64,000 nt of DNA from Nitrobacter sp. NHB1 (GCF_036964665.1 NZ_JBAMDA010000001.1:1178001-1242000), one strand, 5' to 3'. Shown: positions 37,488 through 46,693, counted from the stretch's first letter. The notes: generated by a model from the sequence alone, not told the origin. Translations and numbers: made by a program.

Positions 37488-38411
37488 CTACTTCTGATGC
37501 TGAGCTGGCGCGGCGATTGCCGTGCCACCCACCGGAATCGCCTCGGCGGTCTTGGTCGGCTGGCTGGTCGTCGCCACCGCAGCGGTCGCATTCGTGACGC
37601 TTCCCGGAAAGCGATCCTGCACCGGTTTCGTGACCAGTCCGGCAATGGGAGCATCCGTGGTTCCCGCACCCGGCAACACATCCGCGACGCGATCTGTCGT
37701 CACCAGATTGGTCGTGCGCAATTCCGCCGGCGACAGTTCGTGGAGATCCTCCCACGGTGGAATGCTGAGCGCCAAATGCAGCAGATCGCCGGTACCGCCC
37801 ATATCGAAGGTGTATTTGGCGAGCCGGCCGATGTCGCGTTCCACGATCATCAAATCCTGGGCGGTGTAGCTCGCCGCCCTGGCATCGTCGGCGCGATCGC
37901 CCATCCAGATCTGATGCACCCGAACATGCGCGCGCTCAGGCACATAACGGGTTTTTCCCGACAACAACATGAACACGCACATGGACTCGCAGTAGGCTTC
38001 GGGCAGCACGGCGGCGCGATCGCCGGCCACGGTCTTGATGACGACGCTGGTCCCCACCGTGGTGGCCAGGCCGAGCGCGCGCCAACGCCGCCCGAGCGCG
38101 ATGGCGTCGTTGACCGAGCCGCCGCCGGAGTCCAGCACAACCGTCATGCCGGCCAGGTCACGCCCCGCGGTGAAATCGTCGAAGGCTTTCGGGGTCTCGG
38201 CGGTAACGATGCCGACCGCGCTGATCCAACTCCGGCAATGCGGCTCGCAGGCGGTCCAGGTAAACCGCATCGGCTGCTTTCGTGATTCGAGGGTCGCGTT
38301 GGCTGAAACCGGGTTATCCAGCGGCGCGGCGAAGGCGGGCAAGGCAAAACAAAAAACTGCGGCGCACAGGAGCGCCCATCCGCAGGACCCAGATGATTTC
38401 GCGAGCCTCAA
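37488..38411 (-). CDS. Secreted ClpP-like protein of COG3904 type
   Basis: It has 307 residues, starting at TTG 38411. A signal peptide (WALLCAAVFCFALPAFA) precedes a domain that begins with FTWTACEPHC and contains VVLDSGGGSVNDAIALG and PEAYCESMCVFMLLSGKTRYV. These resemble the SGGG and Ser-site segments of the ClpP/crotonase fold. The catalytic Ser of ClpP is replaced by Cys-rich CESMC. The Ala/Thr-rich tail is low complexity. The function is unknown. Confidence 0.72.
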   Translation of the reverse strand: MRLAKSSGSCGWALLCAAVFCFALPAFAAPLDNPVSANATLESRKQPMRFTWTACEPHCRSWISAVGIVTAETPKAFDDFTAGRDLAGMTVVLDSGGGSVNDAIALGRRWRALGLATTVGTSVVIKTVAGDRAAVLPEAYCESMCVFMLLSGKTRYVPERAHVRVHQIWMGDRADDARAASYTAQDLMIVERDIGRLAKYTFDMGGTGDLLHLALSIPPWEDLHELSPAELRTTNLVTTDRVADVLPGAGTTDAPIAGLVTKPVQDRFPGSVTNATAAVATTSQPTKTAEAIPVGGTAIAAPAQHQK

Positions 38412-38756
38412 GTCGGTTCCTTCCCCTCACCCCAAGTCTTTTCGTCCAAAGTCTTTTTCGCGAACCCCCAAGTCTTTTTCGCGAACCAAAGTCTTCTCTT
38501 GCACCAAAGGCTTCCCTATCCAACGTCACCTGGACGTTACGGCCGAAACTCAACGCAGTGATTCCGTCATCGGGACATTTGAAAAATTAGCCGCAGGATT
38601 CGTCAGCGTCCATACAACCTTTGCTGCGTTTGCCCTCACGAGTATACGATATCTTGGCACCTGTGACGAAATTGCCAGGCTCGGTGGGTTCCTTGCGGGA
38701 ACCCTGCGAAACGAACGGCCAGGCAAACACACCTGAGAGAGATACTCCGGAGATCC
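38412..38756. other. Intergenic region containing a short tandem array
   Basis: This is the divergent region between the ClpP-like gene and yidD. It holds the imperfect tandem repeat at 38431-38515. No supported gene. Confidence 0.55.
38431..38515. repeat. Imperfect tandem repeat, about 20-bp unit
   Basis: About four to five copies of a unit like CAAAGTCTTTTTCGCGAACC. Two units are nearly identical (38447-38466 and 38468-38488), and the outer ones are degenerate. It lies within 100 bp upstream of the TTG start of the ClpP-like gene. Could be slippage-derived or a regulatory cluster. Confidence 0.6.
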
Positions 38757-39101
38757 ATGAAGCCGACGCGGCAAAATTCCATCCACTGTGCCGATTGTGC
38801 GAGAGCCGCCCTGCGGCTGCCCCGCAATAGCGGACGGGCGCTGATCTGGATTTATCGCCACACCCTATCGCCACTCGTTGGTTTCAACTGTCGGCACCTG
38901 CCGACCTGCTCGGTCTACGGCGATGAAGCCATCGAGCGCTTCGGACTATGGGGCGGCGGCTGGATGACGCTGGCGCGGCTGCTACGCTGCCAGCCCTGGG
39001 GGACGTCCGGCATCGATAATGTTCCAACAGTGAAACCACCCGGCGCCGCCTGGTATCGGCCATGGCGCTACGGCCGCTGGCGCGGCGTGAACGCCCCCTG
39101 A
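38757..39101 (+). CDS. yidD: Membrane protein insertion efficiency factor YidD
   Basis: It has 114 residues. The YidD signature is clear: IWIYRHTLSPLVGFNCRHLP then TCSVYGDEAIERFG and RLLRCQPWG (three conserved Cys). Family proteins help YidC-dependent insertion. An N-terminal extension of about 25 residues contains two further Cys (HCADCARAA). In many bacteria it lies by rnpA/yidC; here it is alone. Confidence 0.93.
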   Translation: MKPTRQNSIHCADCARAALRLPRNSGRALIWIYRHTLSPLVGFNCRHLPTCSVYGDEAIERFGLWGGGWMTLARLLRCQPWGTSGIDNVPTVKPPGAAWYRPWRYGRWRGVNAP

Positions 39102-39124
39102 GACGTTCGACGGGATTTCCGATT

Positions 39125-39229
39125 TAGAGCCTTTTCGCTTCTGACGGAATCAGAAGCGGGGCTCTATGATTTTGATTTGACGCGTTTTCTTGACGCGAAC
39201 CGGTATCCACTTCGCTCGAAAACGCTCTA
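39125..39229 (-). repeat. Dispersed repeat family A, copy 3
   Basis: Minus-strand copy. Its leading TAG (39227-39229) is the stop codon of the gene at 39227-40273. Together with copy 2 this makes two genes ended by the same repeat edge. Confidence 0.82.
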
Positions 39230-40273
39230 ATGCGCGACGACTTCGACCTCGCCGTCGACGCCGTTGACGACCTCGAAGCCACGCTCGAAAACCTTGCCTT
39301 CGTTCTTGGCAATCACGCGGTACTCGCCCTCGGCCAGAATCACGCGGGGAAATGCGCCGATCGATTCCTTGATGACGTCACCGCCGGGCGTCAGCACCGA
39401 CCACGCCGTGTTGGCCAACGCCTCGCCGCCCTTCTCGCTGACGAGCTTCAAAGTGATGACCGCGGCGCGATGCGAGATCGTCACGTCGGTCAGCTTCGCC
39501 GCTTGCACGCGAATGTCAGATCGCACGACCGAATTCGCATCGCCATAGTTGGAGACGATGTAGTAGGTGCCCTCCGGCAAGAGGATCACATCGCCCGCTG
39601 TGACGTTAGGCACAATCGGCGCGCGCTCGGTGCCCTCGAACTGGCTGCCCTTGTAGATATTGAAGGAAATCTGGTTCGGCGGAATCATCGACCCGCCGAC
39701 GCGGCCTTCAATCCGCAGGCCGCCCGCCGGCAACACGAACGTCTCGTGGTCGGCATCCGGTTTCAGCGTCACGGGACGCACGGCACTGACCAGCCCCAGC
39801 GAGACGTACACCACGTAGCTGCCCGGAGGCAGCACGATGTTGGGCGTTCCGCCATGATCCTCGCGCATCAGCTTGAAGGCGCCGGTCTCATCGGGGCGAT
39901 CGGAATAAACTCGCCAGATCAGCCCGCTGTTTATGACCGGTAAATCCTTGCCGTAACGCGCGGTCAACGACAGAACCGCCTGCGCGGGAACAGCGATGCC
40001 GGGCGGCGGCGACGACAGGGGCACGGCGGCGACCGGTGCCCGGGTCAATGGCGCCGGCAGATTCGGCATGGAAGCCGGGCCCGAGGACGGCGCGAGGCTG
40101 ATCGCAGGCCCCGACGGTGCTTCCGGAACGGACGCGGGCGGCACCGGAGGCGGGCGTTCGCCGAACAATTGCGCCGAGGCCATGCATGGAAACGCAACGA
40201 GAAGCACGACCAATGCGAGCAAAGGCCACGAGCGCCAGCCCGAATTGAATCGATAATTGCCCCCGAAGATCAT
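39227..40273 (-). CDS. Periplasmic protein with carboxypeptidase-regulatory-like repeats
   Basis: It has 348 residues from ATG 40273. ATG 40330, with GGGAAG upstream, would add 19 residues, and I cannot decide between them. A signal peptide (WPLLALVVLLVAFPCMASA) is followed by a Pro-rich stretch. Four related beta segments then carry motifs such as LPPGSYVVYVSLGLVSAVRP, LPEGTYYIVSNYG and LAEGEYRVIAKNEG. The function is unknown; it could be an envelope adhesion or sensing protein. The stop codon comes from repeat A. Confidence 0.75.
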   Translation of the reverse strand: MIFGGNYRFNSGWRSWPLLALVVLLVAFPCMASAQLFGERPPPVPPASVPEAPSGPAISLAPSSGPASMPNLPAPLTRAPVAAVPLSSPPPGIAVPAQAVLSLTARYGKDLPVINSGLIWRVYSDRPDETGAFKLMREDHGGTPNIVLPPGSYVVYVSLGLVSAVRPVTLKPDADHETFVLPAGGLRIEGRVGGSMIPPNQISFNIYKGSQFEGTERAPIVPNVTAGDVILLPEGTYYIVSNYGDANSVVRSDIRVQAAKLTDVTISHRAAVITLKLVSEKGGEALANTAWSVLTPGGDVIKESIGAFPRVILAEGEYRVIAKNEGKVFERGFEVVNGVDGEVEVVAH

Positions 40274-40505
40274 GGTTCCGGTTTTTCCCGGAAATCGCGG
40301 CGAATTCAAGCCTCCTCCGCATTCACTCATGACTGCTTCCCGCTTTGGAAGGCTTTAAAGCTTGACCTTCCGGTTGAAACGTCACCGTCCGGTGATAACT
40401 TCTGTTTGAAGCGGAGCAACGTCCGGCACAAGTCACGCCTTTCATGCGTTCACCCGTGTCCGCCGGAAGCACGGAAACCGATGTCACCAGTCGGAGAATT
40501 CCATC

Positions 40506-41549
40506 GTGCTCGAGAGTTTGAGAGGCCACGACCGGAACGGGTCGAATGGCCGGAAGGTAGGATTGGACAGCGTCAGGCGGCCGGTGATCGGGTTGGCTCT
40601 GGGCGGCGGCGCCGCACGCGGCTTCGCGCATATTGGCATTCTCCGCTCCCTGATCGCGCACGGCATCGAGCCCAATGTCGTGGTCGGCACCTCGATCGGA
40701 GCCGTGGTCGGCGGCGCCTATGCCGCGGGTCGCCTCGACACCCTGGAGGAATGGGCGCGCAGCCTGCAGCCTCGGAATCTTTTCAGTTATCTCGATATCC
40801 GGCTGACCGGCTCCGGACTGATCGGCGGCGCCAAGCTCACGGCCCGGCTTGAGGCGTCACTCGGCCAGGTTCAGATAGAAGACCTGCCGGTCAAGTTTGC
40901 GAGCGTCGCCACCGAAGTCCGCACCGGTCACGAAATCTGGCTCACGCACGGCCGGCTGGTCGATGCGATGCGCGCGTCCTATGCGCTGCCTGGAATCTTT
41001 GCGCCGATGCTGGTGGGCGATCGCTGGCTGGTCGATGGCGCGCTGGTCAACCCGGTGCCCGTCTCCACAGCCCGCGCGCTAGGCGCCGAGATCGTGATCG
41101 CCGCCAACCTTTCCAATGACGTCTTCGGTCACAGCATCACGATCTTCTCTCATGGCACGCAGAACGATACGCAAGAGGAGGTCATCGAGGCTCCACCGAA
41201 ACGTGGCTTCGGCAAGTTCTTTTCCGCCGAGCGAACGGTCAAGCGCCAACTCTTCGGCGGCGGCGGTCGCCCCGGAGTTATGACGGTCATGACCGACGCA
41301 TTCAACATCATGCAGGACCGCATCACCCGTGCGCGGCTCGCCGGCGATCCGCCGGACCTTTTGATCTCGCCGCGGGTCGGCCAGATCGGCTGGTTCGATT
41401 TCCATCGCGCCAACGATCTGATCGCGCACGGCGCCCGCGCCGCGGATCGTACCATCGAAGCGATCGTCGAGGCGATCGAGATTCTCTCGCCGAAGAAGCC
41501 GTCAGCGGACACCGCCGGCGCGGATACCGAAACCGGGGGCAATCCCTGA
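40506..41549 (+). CDS. Patatin-like phospholipase (RssA type)
   Basis: It has 347 residues from GTG 40506. The oxyanion hole is GLALGGGAARGFAHIG, the nucleophile Ser in GTSIGAVVGG and the Asp of the dyad in DGALVNPVPV. The spacing matches bacterial RssA/NTE-type patatins. It is predicted to hydrolyse phospholipids or lysophospholipids. It ends 12 bp before the convergent CBS gene. Confidence 0.92.
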   Translation: MLESLRGHDRNGSNGRKVGLDSVRRPVIGLALGGGAARGFAHIGILRSLIAHGIEPNVVVGTSIGAVVGGAYAAGRLDTLEEWARSLQPRNLFSYLDIRLTGSGLIGGAKLTARLEASLGQVQIEDLPVKFASVATEVRTGHEIWLTHGRLVDAMRASYALPGIFAPMLVGDRWLVDGALVNPVPVSTARALGAEIVIAANLSNDVFGHSITIFSHGTQNDTQEEVIEAPPKRGFGKFFSAERTVKRQLFGGGGRPGVMTVMTDAFNIMQDRITRARLAGDPPDLLISPRVGQIGWFDFHRANDLIAHGARAADRTIEAIVEAIEILSPKKPSADTAGADTETGGNP

Positions 41550-41561
41550 TATCGTCCGTGT

Positions 41562-41990
41562 TCAGGCGGTCTTGATGTAGTCGCGCAGCGCTTCCTGCTC
41601 GGCCTCGTATTCCTGAACGCGCAGCTTGACGACGTCGCCGATCGAAACCAGGCCGACCAGCCTGTCGTCCTCCACCACCGGCAGATGCCTGAATCGTTCC
41701 GACGTCATAATTTCCATGAGGTGGGAGACCGTATCCGACAGACGGCAACTGACGACCTTGCGGGTCATGGCGGCGCTCACCGGCTCGTCGAGCGCACCCG
41801 CGCCGCGTTCGTCGAGCGCACGGACGACGTCACGCTCGGACAGAATGCCGTCGATGCGGGTGCCGCTCATGACGAGGACGGAACCGATCCGCCGTTCCGA
41901 TAGAAGCTTCACCGCAGCCGCCAGTTTCACGTCGGGCTCGACGCTCACGACCTGGTGACCCTTGGCGCTGAGAATCGCACAGACTGTCAT
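41562..41990 (-). CDS. Tandem CBS-domain protein
   Basis: It has 142 residues with two CBS repeats only: VEPDVKLAAAVKLLSERRIG … ILSERDVVRAL and CRLSDTVSHLMEIMTSERFR … GLVSIGDVVKLR. It binds adenosine nucleotides in relatives and modulates unknown partners. Common in rhizobia. Confidence 0.92.
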   Translation of the reverse strand: MTVCAILSAKGHQVVSVEPDVKLAAAVKLLSERRIGSVLVMSGTRIDGILSERDVVRALDERGAGALDEPVSAAMTRKVVSCRLSDTVSHLMEIMTSERFRHLPVVEDDRLVGLVSIGDVVKLRVQEYEAEQEALRDYIKTA

Positions 41991-42196
41991 TGTCGCCTCC
42001 GACAGCGGAATCGCGCAGGATCGTTCTGCCCGACCCTTGTTCTTTGTATTCAGGCGACGGTCGAACGTTCAATTTGTTCACGGGCGAAACGCACCAAACA
42101 GGTCGTCATTCCCAGCACGAGAACCGGATTCTACCTAGCCTGACCGGGCAACGATGATGAATGAAATCGGCCCGCGTCGCAAGCGCTCGTTAATCG

Positions 42197-42997
42197 CTAC
42201 GGGACCCGGTCCGCGCCGCCGGGCGACGCCTTCGCAGCATCGCGCGGCGGACGAGGCACCGGATCGAACAGCGAAAACAACACAAGGCCTGCCAGGAAGC
42301 CCCCGATATGGGCCTGCCAGGCGACGCTGCCGGACTCGGCGCCGATTGCGACCGATCCCGTCCCGAAGATGATATTGACGCCGAACCAGATCGCGAGAAA
42401 CGCGAGCACGCGCGGATTTTGCAGCGCGCGCGTCAGCGACAGCGCAGGCACCTGCGCCGCGGCGTCGGCGTCGGCGCCGCGGAAGGACAGGAAGCTGCCG
42501 CGCACGAAGGCGAAGCGGATCGCCGCCGCCATCGTGCCCGACACCGACGCCGACGCGCCGATCATCGGCGCAATGTCGTGCTCGTGGGTCACAAGATGCG
42601 CGGCCGCGCCGGCGACGGCGGTCACCGCCATGAAAAGAAAGAACCTGAATGCGCCGAAGCGTCGCGCCACCGCGCTGCCGAACGGCAGCAGCCACAGCAC
42701 GTTGAAGCCGATGTGGCTGAGGTTGGCGTGCAGCAGCGAGTAGGTCACGAAAGTCCAGACCTTGGCACCGCCTCCTCCCGGGAACGCCGTCGCCAGCAGG
42801 CTCGGATCGTACCGCTTCGGGATGAAGCCGAACGCCTCGACGATCCAGTATTCCAGATCGAGCGGAAGCGCCGACCATACGGCATAAACGATCGCAAGCA
42901 GGCCGATATAGGCGGTCAACGGCCCCGGCAGAATCAGGATCGGCTCACGCGGAGGTTCCGGCGGAGGATCTGACGGAAGGTCTGGCGGAGAGTCCAA
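42197..42997 (-). CDS. Rhomboid family intramembrane serine protease
   Basis: It has 266 residues from TTG 42997. Six to seven hydrophobic segments are present. HANLSHIGFNVLWLLPFG is the H-x-x-x-x-N type region, IGASASVSGTMAAA carries the catalytic Ser (GxSxS), and the catalytic His is in WQAHIGGFLAGL. The N terminus is a short Pro-rich cytoplasmic tail. Confidence 0.92.
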   Translation of the reverse strand: MDSPPDLPSDPPPEPPREPILILPGPLTAYIGLLAIVYAVWSALPLDLEYWIVEAFGFIPKRYDPSLLATAFPGGGGAKVWTFVTYSLLHANLSHIGFNVLWLLPFGSAVARRFGAFRFFLFMAVTAVAGAAAHLVTHEHDIAPMIGASASVSGTMAAAIRFAFVRGSFLSFRGADADAAAQVPALSLTRALQNPRVLAFLAIWFGVNIIFGTGSVAIGAESGSVAWQAHIGGFLAGLVLFSLFDPVPRPPRDAAKASPGGADRVP

Positions 42998-43321
42998 GGG
43001 CTGCGACCTGGCGGCTCAAGCGGGCGATGGGCCGCAATAGGCGGCTCGGGCGGGGTGTGCAAGCAGGATTCGATCCGGTTAAAGCGTTTTCGACCGAAGC
43101 GGATACCGGTTCGCGTGAAAAAAAACGCGTTAAATCAAAATCATGGACCCCGCTTCTGATCCATCAGAAGCGGAAAGGCTCTCATGAAAAACACCGCCAA
43201 TGGTGCTACCCGAACGGCCCTGCCCCGATCCCCGTGTCGCGCGATGCCCGCGACGACGCGACGCTGCTTTGGAAGCGTGGCGATCAGGAACGTTGAGCAG
43301 GGCGCGCTTAAAATGCATCCA
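42998..43321. other. Intergenic region with repeat family A copy
   Basis: It holds repeat A copy 4 and otherwise nothing recognisable. The frames here have no ribosome-binding sites. Confidence 0.55.
43080..43180 (+). repeat. Dispersed repeat family A, copy 4
   Basis: It starts TAAAGCGTTTTCGACCGAAG and ends CAGAAGCGGAAAGGCT. More divergent than the others (ACGCGTTAAATCAAAATCAT core retained). Confidence 0.8.
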
Positions 43322-43663
43322 TTATTCGCTCTCGCGCTTGCGACCGAACCATCGTTTTAGTCCTTTGTAAACGAGCACTATAGCGGTCAGCGCCACCGCG
43401 CCCTTCAGGAACAAAATCAACATTTCCTGAAGACTCCGGGCGCTGTGATCTCTGTCTCTTTTCGGGGTGACCTCGCTCACCGGCGCCTCGCTCACCGGCG
43501 TCTCGTTCACCTGAGTTTCGCTCGCCGGAGTTTCGCTCACCTGAACGGCCCGATCCGGACTCTTGAGGTCATCGGAATGGGCCGCGACACAAACCGATTG
43601 AAGGCCGATCACAAGACCGAGAACGGAAATCCAAAAGCGCAAGACGTCTCCCGCCTGTCTCAT
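43322..43663 (-). CDS. Small envelope protein with Ser-Glu-Thr-Pro repeats
   Basis: It has 113 residues. A signal-like N terminus (FWISVLGLVIGLQSVCVAA) is followed by a degenerate repeat region (VSETPASETQVNETPVSE), then a C-terminal membrane segment (LILFLKGAVALTAIVLVYKG) and a basic tail. No family is recognised. Confidence 0.55.
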   Translation of the reverse strand: MRQAGDVLRFWISVLGLVIGLQSVCVAAHSDDLKSPDRAVQVSETPASETQVNETPVSEAPVSEVTPKRDRDHSARSLQEMLILFLKGAVALTAIVLVYKGLKRWFGRKRESE

Positions 43664-43740
43664 CCAGCGTTGCCTCTGCCATCATCGAGTACGGGATAAT
43701 CGCCGAACTGCGCTCTATCCGGTCTCATGCCACCACTATC

Positions 43741-43956
43741 TCAGCCGGCATCATGCCGGATCGTGCCACCTAATACCTCAATCCTGCCGTTGCTGTCGAT
43801 CTTGGCGATGACAGCGACGAAACCGGCATACACACACAAATTGTCGTCGAATCCCGGCCCGAGCGGCTGGCCCCCGCACGCGGGAGACATTTTGCCGGAA
43901 GCGGCCCGAAAACGGCGGGCGTGAGACACGCAAGTTACCAATGTCTTAAGGGACAT
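43741..43956 (-). CDS. Possible small protein, divergent from a PAS gene
   Basis: It has 71 residues starting MSLKTLVTCVSHARRFR and containing ASGKMSPACGGQPLGPGF and YAGFVAVIAKIDSNG. The codon use is like coding sequence, but there is no strong Shine-Dalgarno. The C-terminal segment (IAKIDSNGRIEVLGG) recalls the end of PilZ-like small proteins often found beside this PAS gene type. The assignment is weak. Confidence 0.4.
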   Translation of the reverse strand: MSLKTLVTCVSHARRFRAASGKMSPACGGQPLGPGFDDNLCVYAGFVAVIAKIDSNGRIEVLGGTIRHDAG

Positions 43957-44120
43957 AGTGAATTTAACGTTAACGGCACAAAGGCGTGCACCGATAACGC
44001 CAAAGCCGCCGGCGGCATGGACGCTGCAACATCCCTCCTGCACAACAGGAAACGGCACTGCGGTGCCCTGAAGCAGGACAGATATGTCCGCGTCGCGCCG
44101 CCGTCGGGACGGTTTAAGTC

Positions 44121-44678
44121 ATGAAGCATCCATCGAACCGCGCGTTCTATGCCTATTGGGATGAGAAGCGCGACGGCGAGCGCGCTCCCGACCGCCGCGT
44201 GCTCGAACCGGGCGCGGTCCGCGAACTGCTCGGGGACATCTTCGTACTCTCCTACGATCCTGAGAACGGTTATCCGTTCCGGGTCGCGGGCACCCGGGTC
44301 TGCGCCCTGCTCGACCGCGATCTCAAGGGACAAAACTTTGCCGCGCTGTTTGCGGCCGCAAGCCGCGCCGAGATCACCGATATTCTCGGCGTGGTGTCCG
44401 AAGAACTGCTCGCCGCCGTCGCCGGCGTGACCGCGACCGCACGGGACGGATCGCTTGCGCACCTCGAACTGCTGCTGCTGCCCTTCAGCAATCGGGCGCA
44501 TACGCCGATCAGCCTGACCGGGCTGCTGGCGCCGATGCAGCACAGCGGTCAACCGCTCGGCGACTTCACCCTCACCTCGTGGCGCTACATGAACCATCCG
44601 CCGCAGCGCTTCGTGCCGCGCGTCCTGAAGAAGCTCGCGATCGCGCGCGGCTTCATGGTCTACGAAGGGTTGCGCTGA
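44121..44678 (+). CDS. PAS-domain-type (PAS_5 family) protein
   Basis: It has 185 residues: MKHPSNRAFYAYWDEKRDG at the N terminus, then LGDIFVLSYDPENGYPFRVA and RDLKGQNFAALFAAASRAEI, and it ends with a basic segment (RVLKKLAIARGFMVYEGLR). This is the small cytoplasmic PAS-like protein family of alphaproteobacteria, with a PAS core but no output domain. Probably a signalling component. Confidence 0.85.
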   Translation: MKHPSNRAFYAYWDEKRDGERAPDRRVLEPGAVRELLGDIFVLSYDPENGYPFRVAGTRVCALLDRDLKGQNFAALFAAASRAEITDILGVVSEELLAAVAGVTATARDGSLAHLELLLLPFSNRAHTPISLTGLLAPMQHSGQPLGDFTLTSWRYMNHPPQRFVPRVLKKLAIARGFMVYEGLR

Positions 44679-44906
44679 CCGGCCGCCGCCGATCCGGGTC
44701 CACGCCCTGCAACCGCAGGGTGAGTTGACGGGTCGGGTTTAGCGCGGCGGATGTGGAACGGCCTGGACTCTCGGCGGCGTCACGCTCAACCGCACCAAAC
44801 CGTCCCAGCCGCGAGCGCCGCCTTAAAGTGGCCACCATCGCGGGATGGACAAATCGACACAATCGGTAAAAACTCCGTGGTAACCCGACCGTCCTAAAAT
44901 TCTCGC

Positions 44907-45704
44907 GTGGCAGACACTCCCACCATTCTCGTCCTCGATTCCGGCCTCGGCGGTCTCACCGTGCTGCGGGAGATCGTCAAACGCCTGCCCGGCGCACGAT
45001 ATGTCTATGTCGCCGACGACGCCTTCTTTCCCTATGGCCACCACTGCGAAGATGAAATCATCGCCCGCGTGGTGCCGCTTGTCGGCGAGCTGATTGCCAC
45101 CCACACCCCCGACCTCGCGGTGATCGCCTGCAACACGATGTCCGTCTCGGTGCTGGGGCCGTTGCGCGCCGCCTATTCGGTGCCGTTCGTCGGCACGGTT
45201 CCCGCGATCAAGCCGGCCTGCGCGGCCTCAAAAACCAAGCGCGTCTCGGTGCTCGGTACCCGGGCCACCGTGCAGCGCGAATACACCCAGGCGTTGATCC
45301 GGGATCACGCCCGGGCCTGCACCGTGACACTGGTCGGCGCGGCGCACCTCGCCCGGCTTGCGGAGGACGCCCTGCGCGGCAAGCCCGTCAGCGACGCCGA
45401 TATCGTGAGCGAGATCGCGCCCTGTTTCGTCCCGGCCGCCGACGGCGGAGAACTGCGCACCGACGCCGTCGTGCTCGCCTGCACGCACTACCCGTTGCTG
45501 CTCGACCGGCTGGTCAGGCTTGCGCCATGGCCGGTGGCCTGGATCGACCCGGCGCCTGCGATTGCCCGGCGCGTTGTCGATCTGCTCGGGCCGAGCCACA
45601 ACGGCGGCTGCGAATTCCCGCCGGAAATGATCTTTACCTCAGGCCGCTCCCACACGCTGACGGACGCGCTGGCGCCGTTCTTCGGCGGCCGGGTGCCGGC
45701 CTGA
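44907..45704 (+). CDS. murI: Glutamate racemase
   Basis: It supplies D-glutamate for peptidoglycan. It has 265 residues from GTG 44907. The two catalytic Cys are in VIACNTMSVSVLG and VVLACTHYPLLLDRL, and the N-terminal LDSGLGGLTVLRE loop is present. It is the last gene before the rpsD promoter region. Confidence 0.94.
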   Translation: MADTPTILVLDSGLGGLTVLREIVKRLPGARYVYVADDAFFPYGHHCEDEIIARVVPLVGELIATHTPDLAVIACNTMSVSVLGPLRAAYSVPFVGTVPAIKPACAASKTKRVSVLGTRATVQREYTQALIRDHARACTVTLVGAAHLARLAEDALRGKPVSDADIVSEIAPCFVPAADGGELRTDAVVLACTHYPLLLDRLVRLAPWPVAWIDPAPAIARRVVDLLGPSHNGGCEFPPEMIFTSGRSHTLTDALAPFFGGRVPA

Positions 45705-46004
45705 ACCGGGCATTGCCGGCCGGAGTTACACATCCGGAACCCAACCCCCGCGGGTTGGTTCGCGTTCGATTGCCCGACCCGAAACAGGCGTTTTCGGGTC
45801 GAGATTGCCTCTGCTTTGGTTTGACAGGGGAGCGGTTTATCCCTAGAAAACGCCTGCACGCGGGCCGGTTTTGGCCCGCGTTGCGTTTCGCGACCCGTGG
45901 CCCTGCCCATCAAGCTTATGGTCGGGGCCTGTCGGCTCCGGGAGTTGTCCCGGCGCACAGGAGGGCGCGTTTCCTCACCCCGTAAATTTTGACAAGAGGA
46001 CGCG
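45705..46004. other. rpsD upstream region with promoter and leader hairpin
   Basis: This holds a candidate sigma-70 promoter (45821-45849) and, in the presumed 5' UTR, a hairpin ACGCGGGCC-GGTTTT-GGCCCGCGT at about 45857-45880. S4 proteins of other bacteria autoregulate through a leader fold; whether this leader does so is unknown. Confidence 0.5.
45821..45849 (+). promoter_or_regulatory. Sigma-70-type promoter for rpsD
   Basis: TTGACA at 45821-45826 is followed, after 17 bp, by TAGAAA at 45844-45849. The -35 is a perfect consensus, the spacing is ideal and the -10 is moderate. The transcript would have a 5' UTR of about 150 nt before rpsD. Confidence 0.6.
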
Positions 46005-46622
46005 ATGACTAAGCGCAATGAGGCGAAGTACAAGATCGATCGCCGTATGGGCCAGAACATCTGGGGCCGCCCGAAGAGCCCCGTCAACAAGCGCGAATAC
46101 GGCCCCGGCCAGCACGGCCAGCGCCGCAAGGGCAAGCTCTCCGACTTCGGCACCCAGCTCCGCGCCAAGCAGAAGCTCAAGGGCTACTACGCCAACATTT
46201 CCGAACGCCAGTTCTACGCGATCTACGTCGAGGCGACCCGTATGAAGGGCGATTCCGGTGAGAACCTGATCGGCCTGCTCGAGCGCCGCCTGGACACCGT
46301 GGTCTATCGCGCGAAATTCGTGTCGACCATGTTCGCCGCGCGCCAGTTCATCAACCACGGCCACGTCAAGGTCAACGGCCGCCGCGTCAACATCCCGAGC
46401 TACAAGGTCAAGGTCGGCGACGCCATCGAGATCAAGGACGCATCGAAGCAGCTTGCGCTGGTGCTGGAAGCCAACCAGCTCGCCGAACGCGACGTGCCTG
46501 ATTTCATCGATGCCGATCACAACAAGCAGACCGCGAAGTTCGTCCGCATCCCGCACCTTGCGGATGTGCCGTTCGCGGTGCAGATGGAACCGCATCTGAT
46601 CGTCGAATTCTATTCGCGCTGA
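46005..46622 (+). CDS. rpsD: 30S ribosomal protein S4
   Basis: This primary 16S rRNA-binding protein has 205 residues. The S4 pattern is seen in [19 protein letters not shown] and [19 protein letters not shown], and the S4 RNA-binding domain is in [13 protein letters not shown] … [25 protein letters not shown] precedes ATG 46005. Single-gene unit with a strong terminator. Confidence 0.98.
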   Translation: MTKRNEAKYKIDRRMGQNIWGRPKSPVNKREYGPGQHGQRRKGKLSDFGTQLRAKQKLKGYYANISERQFYAIYVEATRMKGDSGENLIGLLERRLDTVVYRAKFVSTMFAARQFINHGHVKVNGRRVNIPSYKVKVGDAIEIKDASKQLALVLEANQLAERDVPDFIDADHNKQTAKFVRIPHLADVPFAVQMEPHLIVEFYSR

Positions 46623-46640
46623 TCCCTACCGTCTCAGTTC

Positions 46641-46674
46641 AAAAAAAAGCCCCGGATATCCGGGGCTTTTTTTA
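46641..46674 (+). terminator. Rho-independent terminator of rpsD
   Basis: A perfect stem AAAAGCCCCGG / CCGGGGCTTTT with a 4-nt ATAT loop, preceded by A8 and followed by T7, is 19 nt after the rpsD stop. The A-run makes it bidirectional. Confidence 0.93.
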
Positions 46675-46693
46675 TTGCGGCATCGAGATGCGA

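Noticed and set aside
38431-38515. Possible CRISPR array
   Set aside because: Units are about 20 bp, directly adjacent and degenerate, with no spacers and no cas genes; treated as a tandem repeat.
43027-43296. 89-codon plus-strand frame
   Set aside because: Runs through repeat family A and lacks a ribosome-binding site.
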